A stretch of DNA of 52,054 nt from an uncultured Oscillospiraceae bacterium (GTDB lineage Bacteria; Bacillota; Clostridia; Oscillospirales; Oscillospiraceae): the NCBI GenBank assembly GCA_910588105.1, contig CAJUQD010000019.1, positions 1 through 52,054 on the forward strand. Reading direction: 5' to 3'. A program made the translations under genes and the position numbers. Below the pieces are notes generated by a model. It was not told the origin of the DNA. It did no database searches and saw only the letters and a list, made by a program, of their open reading frames with translations. Within the stretch, counting starts at the first letter, position 1; each line of letters opens with the position of its first letter. Positions 48,817 through 52,054 of this stretch are shown in pieces.

Positions 48817-50001
48817 ATGCCCCGTCCCGCCTGGGTGATCCGGCCCAAAATCGAACCGGGCCGCCGGGTCGTGGCCGTCAGCGACGTCCACGGCAACCTG
48901 CCCTTTTTGAAGGGGCTCCTGGAACAGGTCCGCCTTACCCCCGCCGACGTGCTGGTCATCGTGGGCGACCTGCTGGAAAAGGGGCGGGACAGCCTGGCCA
49001 CCCTGCGCTATGTGCTGGAGCTGCAAAAGACCCACACGGTCTACACCCTGTGCGGCAACTGCGACTATATCGACCACATGTTCCTGGAGGGCGGCGCGCC
49101 CGGCGACGGCGCCTTCCGCATCGGGATGAACGGCCGGCCGGGCGCCCCCGCCCGCTGCCCCGGCGTGGACGGGGAAATCTGGCCCGTCCTGTCCGGCCCC
49201 TGGCGGGGCACCTCCGTCCTCCTCCAGATGGCGGCGGAGGCGGGCCTGCCCATGCCCCGGGGGCCGGAGGAACTGCCCATGCTGCGCGCCGCCCTTTTGG
49301 GGCGCTTCCCGGAGGAGACGGATTTTCTCCTGCACCTCCCCCACATCCTGGAGGCGGGGAACTTCCTCTTCGTCCACGGCGGCGTGCCCAGGGAGGACCG
49401 GCTGGAAGGGCTGGGCGCCTACTCCTGCATGAAAAACGACGACTTCCTGGGGCAGGGGCACAGCTTCCGCAAATGGGTGGTGGCAGGCCACTGGCCCGTC
49501 ACCCTGTACAATTCCCGCGTACAGCGTTCCGCCCCCCTCATCGACCGGGAGCGGCACATCGCCTCCATCGACGGCGGCTGTGTGCTCAAGGTGGACGGCC
49601 AGCTCAACGCCCTCATCATCCCAGACGTGTACGGGGAAGGGATGGGGTATGCCTGGTACGACGGGCTGCCGCCCGCCACCGCCCTGGACGGACAGGAGGC
49701 GTCGGCGGATTCCATCAATATCCGCTGGTCGGACAGCGTGGTGGAGGTGCTGCGGGAGGAGGGGGACTGCGCCCTGATCCGCCACCCCTCCTCGGGACGG
49801 GAGCTGTGGGTGCCCGGTGACTTCATCTGCGTCCGGCGGGACGGGCGCATCCACACCGAGGACGCCACCGATTACGCCCTGCCCGTCTCCCCCGGGGACC
49901 AGCTTGCCCTGGTGCGGGAAACCTGCCGGGGACGGCTGATGAAAAAAGAAGGGATAACAGGCTGGTATTACGGCCGGATAAAATACGCCGGGCAATCATA
50001 G
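48817..50001 (+). CDS. Metallophosphoesterase (PP2A/PrpE-like)
   Basis: A 394-residue calcineurin-like phosphoesterase. Metal-binding motifs appear in order: VSDVHGN, VGDLLEKG, GNCDYID and the later VHGGVPRED, with VAGHWPV as the final His. These fit serine/threonine phosphatase and diadenosine tetraphosphatase relatives. The last 130 residues are an extra beta-rich domain I do not recognise. ATG 48817 follows AGAGGAG; an upstream in-frame TTG is rejected. It is divergent from secA. Confidence 0.88.
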   Translation: MPRPAWVIRPKIEPGRRVVAVSDVHGNLPFLKGLLEQVRLTPADVLVIVGDLLEKGRDSLATLRYVLELQKTHTVYTLCGNCDYIDHMFLEGGAPGDGAFRIGMNGRPGAPARCPGVDGEIWPVLSGPWRGTSVLLQMAAEAGLPMPRGPEELPMLRAALLGRFPEETDFLLHLPHILEAGNFLFVHGGVPREDRLEGLGAYSCMKNDDFLGQGHSFRKWVVAGHWPVTLYNSRVQRSAPLIDRERHIASIDGGCVLKVDGQLNALIIPDVYGEGMGYAWYDGLPPATALDGQEASADSINIRWSDSVVEVLREEGDCALIRHPSSGRELWVPGDFICVRRDGRIHTEDATDYALPVSPGDQLALVRETCRGRLMKKEGITGWYYGRIKYAGQS

Positions 50002-50006
50002 GCTTG

Positions 50007-50032
50007 GGCCCTCCCCCTGGCGGGGGAGGGCC
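50007..50032 (+). terminator. Rho-independent terminator
   Basis: 11-bp perfect stem GGCCCTCCCCC / GGGGGAGGGCC with a 4-nt loop, 5 bp after the stop codon. Confidence 0.75.
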
Positions 50033-50087
50033 TCTTCGCGGAAAAATTACAGCTTGATGACAAATAATTACAGGTTTACATAGCCTC

Positions 50088-50116
50088 TTGATTTTCGACA
50101 ATATTCGACCTATACT
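50088..50116 (+). promoter_or_regulatory. Promoter of the polysaccharide deacetylase gene
   Basis: TTGATT, 17-bp spacer, TATACT. The spacer contains a direct repeat TTCGAC (50095-50100 and 50104-50109) that could bind a regulator. Confidence 0.65.
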
Positions 50117-50151
50117 GGAAAGCACTTGAGGGCGTTGGGAGGCGGTTCCAC

Positions 50152-51228
50152 ATGGACCGGGCGGCGGAGCGCAGTACAAATTCAGACAGGCCGGAGGAAC
50201 TGCGTCCGTCCCTGGCGGAGCTGGAAAAGGCGGTGGCCAAACCCCCTGCCCGCGGGGTGCCCAAGCCCCTGTTTATCGCCGTGGCGGCGCTGGCGGCGGT
50301 GCTGGGGATGGTGGCGGCGTACCTCCTGTATTTCGACAGCGACTACCGGCGCAATATGGCTCTGGTGCGTGCGGACAATGAGTATCTGCGCCAGGAGCGG
50401 GACGAGGCGCAGGCGGGGCTGGCGGCGGCCCAAGAGGAGCTGGCCCAGGCCCAGGCCGACCTGTCCGCCGCCCAGGACACCATCGGCCTGCTGGAGGAAT
50501 ACTCCCTGGCTGCCCCCGACGGCACGGCACCCGAGTACACCCGGCTTTACCCCGACTTCTACGCCCCAGCCTGGGAGGGGGAGGCGGTCGCAGGCGGAAA
50601 GGTGTGCTGCCTCACCTTTGACGACGGCCCCTCCCCCAACACCGACCGGGTGCTGGAAATTCTGGACCACTGCGGCGTCAAGGCCACCTTCTTCGTGGTG
50701 GGCAGCGCCTGCTCCGGCCAGGCCGGCCAGGAGCGGATGCGGGCCATCGCGGCGGCAGGCCACACCATCGCCATGCACAGCTGGACCCACGACTACAAAA
50801 CGGTATACGCCTCGGTGGAGGCCTTCCTGGACGAGTTCAGCACCCTCTACCAGTGGATCTATGATGTAACCGGCGTCCATCCCCAGCTGTACCGCTTCCC
50901 CGGCGGCAGCATCAACGGCTATAACCGGGGGGTGTACCAGGAGATCATCGCCGAGATGACCCGCCGGGGCTTCGTCTACTTCGACTGGAACGCCTCCGCT
51001 CAGGACGCCACCCCCCGTCCCCGTCCCGCCCGGGACATCGCCGCCGACTGCCTGAAGGGGGTGGGCCGGGAGCTGGTGGTGGTGCTCGCCCACGACAGCG
51101 CCGCCCGGGGCACCACGGTGGACGCCCTGCCCGCCATTATTGAGGGCTACCAGAACGCGGGCTACACCTTTTCCGCCCTCCATCCCGGCGTTACGCCCGT
51201 CACCTTCGGCTACCCCAAAATACGCTGA
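50152..51228 (+). CDS. Membrane-anchored polysaccharide deacetylase (NodB family)
   Basis: A 358-residue enzyme that likely removes acetyl groups from peptidoglycan or another wall polymer. A cytoplasmic segment (1-40), one membrane helix (about 42-62), a coiled coil (about 68-115, LAAAQEELAQAQADLSAAQDT) and a NodB domain (about 145-350): TFDDGPSPNTDRVL (catalytic Asp and metal Asp), HSWTHDYKT (metal His pair), YRFPGGSINGYN, VYFDWNASAQD and VVVLAHDS (catalytic His). Wall deacetylation protects against lysozyme, which fits the RsiV system at the other end of the window. ATG 50152 follows GGAGG. Confidence 0.92.
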   Translation: MDRAAERSTNSDRPEELRPSLAELEKAVAKPPARGVPKPLFIAVAALAAVLGMVAAYLLYFDSDYRRNMALVRADNEYLRQERDEAQAGLAAAQEELAQAQADLSAAQDTIGLLEEYSLAAPDGTAPEYTRLYPDFYAPAWEGEAVAGGKVCCLTFDDGPSPNTDRVLEILDHCGVKATFFVVGSACSGQAGQERMRAIAAAGHTIAMHSWTHDYKTVYASVEAFLDEFSTLYQWIYDVTGVHPQLYRFPGGSINGYNRGVYQEIIAEMTRRGFVYFDWNASAQDATPRPRPARDIAADCLKGVGRELVVVLAHDSAARGTTVDALPAIIEGYQNAGYTFSALHPGVTPVTFGYPKIR

Positions 51229-51232
51229 CGCC

Positions 51233-51304
51233 GCCCGCCCGGCCCCGCCGGGCGGGCCTTTTGCGCCCAGGGGGCGGGGAAATTCCCGGCCCCTGGGCGC
51301 AAAA
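51233..51304 (+). terminator. Terminator followed by a 46-bp palindrome
   Basis: Stem GCCCGCCCGG / CCGGGCGGGC plus TTTT (51233-51262). Overlapping it, TTTTGCGCCCAGGGG (51259-51273) pairs perfectly with CCCCTGGGCGCAAAA (51290-51304), giving a second hairpin in the next 40 bp. Confidence 0.75.
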
Positions 51305-51414
51305 TATCCCCCGCCGCCCCCTTGTGCCGGGGCGGTTTTCCTGGTATAATATGCTGTTCTTTTATAGCCCCGCCCCCGCGGGCGGGGAATTCGCTGGTAT
51401 CAGGAGAGGGCCGG

Positions 51415-51933
51415 ATGGACAATATTATTTTAATCGGCATGCCCGGCTCGGGCAAAAGCACCGTGGGCGTGGTGCTGGCAAAGGCCCTGGGGATGAAGTT
51501 CCTGGACGTGGACCTGCTCATACAGGGGCGGGAGGGGGCGCTGCTCCAGGAGCTCATCGACGCCCGGGGGGTGGAGCGGTTCCTGGACCTGGAGCGGGAC
51601 GCCGTCTGCTCCCTGGACTGCCGGGGGACGGTGGTGGCCCCCGGGGGGAGCTGCGTGTGCCGGGAGGAGTCCATCGCCCACATGCGGGGGCTGGGCACGG
51701 TGGTCTACCTCCAGCTGCCCCTGGAGGATGCGGCGGGGCGCATCCACAACATGGCCTCCCGTGGCATCGCCCTCTCCCCCGGCCAGACGCTGGCCGACGT
51801 GTACCGGTACCGGGCGCCGCTGTATGAGAAATGCGCCCACATCACCGTCCCCATCAGGGGCCAGAGCCTGGCCGGGACCGTGGAAGCTGTAAAACAATCT
51901 CTGGCCGCTTACCGAAGTGCGCAGTCGTCGTGA
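51415..51933 (+). CDS. Shikimate kinase-like P-loop kinase
   Basis: A 172-residue kinase with Walker A IGMPGSGKSTVG at residue 6 and FLDVDLLIQGREG as the first substrate segment. The overall length and order match shikimate kinase AroK. However, the FRxxE motif that holds the shikimate-binding Arg reads FLDLE here, and the GGG loop reads GGSCVC, so substrate binding may differ. The lid region contains DVYRYRAPLYEK. ATG 51415 follows AGGAGAG. No other aro genes are in the window. Confidence 0.75.
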   Translation: MDNIILIGMPGSGKSTVGVVLAKALGMKFLDVDLLIQGREGALLQELIDARGVERFLDLERDAVCSLDCRGTVVAPGGSCVCREESIAHMRGLGTVVYLQLPLEDAAGRIHNMASRGIALSPGQTLADVYRYRAPLYEKCAHITVPIRGQSLAGTVEAVKQSLAAYRSAQSS

Positions 51934-51975
51934 GCCGCGCAAAGTACGATATGACTTAGAATAGGACGAGTAACC

Positions 51976-52054
51976 ATGAATTTCCGTGACCTGGGGCTCA
52001 CCGCCCCCATTTTGAAGGCCCTCACCCAGGAGGGCTACACCGACCCCACCCCCA
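51976..52054 (+). CDS. DEAD-box RNA helicase, N-terminal fragment
   Basis: The window ends 79 bp into this gene. The visible residues MNFRDLGLTAPILKALTQEG, followed by YTDPTP, are the F-x-x-L-G-L opening and Q-motif region of DEAD-box ATP-dependent RNA helicases. GGACGAG precedes the ATG. The rest of the protein lies outside the window. Confidence 0.75.
   Translation, partial: MNFRDLGLTAPILKALTQEGYTDPTP

Noticed and set aside
1..52054. rRNA, tRNA, prophage or complete insertion sequence
   Set aside because: No tRNA cloverleaf, rRNA segment, transposase, integrase or phage structural gene was recognised on either strand.

Overview
The window looks like chromosomal DNA of a high-GC gut Clostridia member of the Oscillospiraceae type (Flavonifractor / Lawsonibacter / Pseudoflavonifractor-like). 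This rests on sporulation-lineage Firmicutes families (DnaD plus DnaI, RNase Y, YerC, DUF1836, DegV, RsiV, DUF3169), AGGAGG-type ribosome binding sites, consensus sigma-A promoters with 17-bp spacers, and strong GC bias at third codon positions. The species call is inference. No rRNA, tRNA, CRISPR array, prophage or complete transposase was seen.

Layout. 1-2.6 kb: a SigV/RsiV-like sigma/anti-sigma pair, a decayed response regulator, and a Gx-transporter/NusG-domain-II pair. 2.6-3.4 kb: gene-poor, with a MITE-like repeat. 3.4-8.4 kb: DUF1836, DegV, a GntR(YtrA)-ABC operon and a surface L,D-transpeptidase. 8.4-12.9 kb (minus): an XRE membrane regulator, DnaI and DnaD, a zinc ribbon, then a small-membrane-protein/HTH/DUF3169 cassette behind a phased operator array. 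13.0-14.5 kb: SLH-GH25 lysozyme. 14.5-20.3 kb (minus): nucleoside kinase, GNAT, MutL, Dtd and MnmE. 20.4-26.2 kb: a SecB-like protein, a tandem repeat, a zinc-ribbon membrane protein, a PadR/DUF2812 pair with an in-frame amber codon, dCMP deaminase, ApbE and a GNAT behind a leader peptide. 26.3-29.8 kb: RNase Y, a small membrane protein, a second MITE-like copy and a DUF2156 protein. 30-34.4 kb: a polar amino-acid ABC importer flanked by related structured repeats, and uracil permease behind an attenuator-like leader. 34.7-39.2 kb: PepV-type peptidase, YheO-type regulator, YerC and a FapA-like protein. 39.2-48.6 kb (minus): PurL, a peptide-binding lipoprotein, PgeF, GNAT and SecA. 48.8-52 kb: metallophosphoesterase, polysaccharide deacetylase, a shikimate-kinase-like protein and the start of a DEAD-box helicase.

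Most genes are housekeeping: replication initiation and helicase loading, repair, tRNA modification and proofreading, RNA decay, secretion, purine synthesis, pyrimidine and amino-acid uptake. A second theme is the cell wall: lysozyme-responsive sigma factor, own GH25 lysozyme, L,D-transpeptidase and a NodB deacetylase. No complete new defence or metabolic system was found. The least ordinary content is non-coding: two short leader ORFs coupled to hairpins, a parS-like palindrome inside apbE, a 21-bp phased operator array, and several families of short structured repeats, most of them placed directly behind stop codons.
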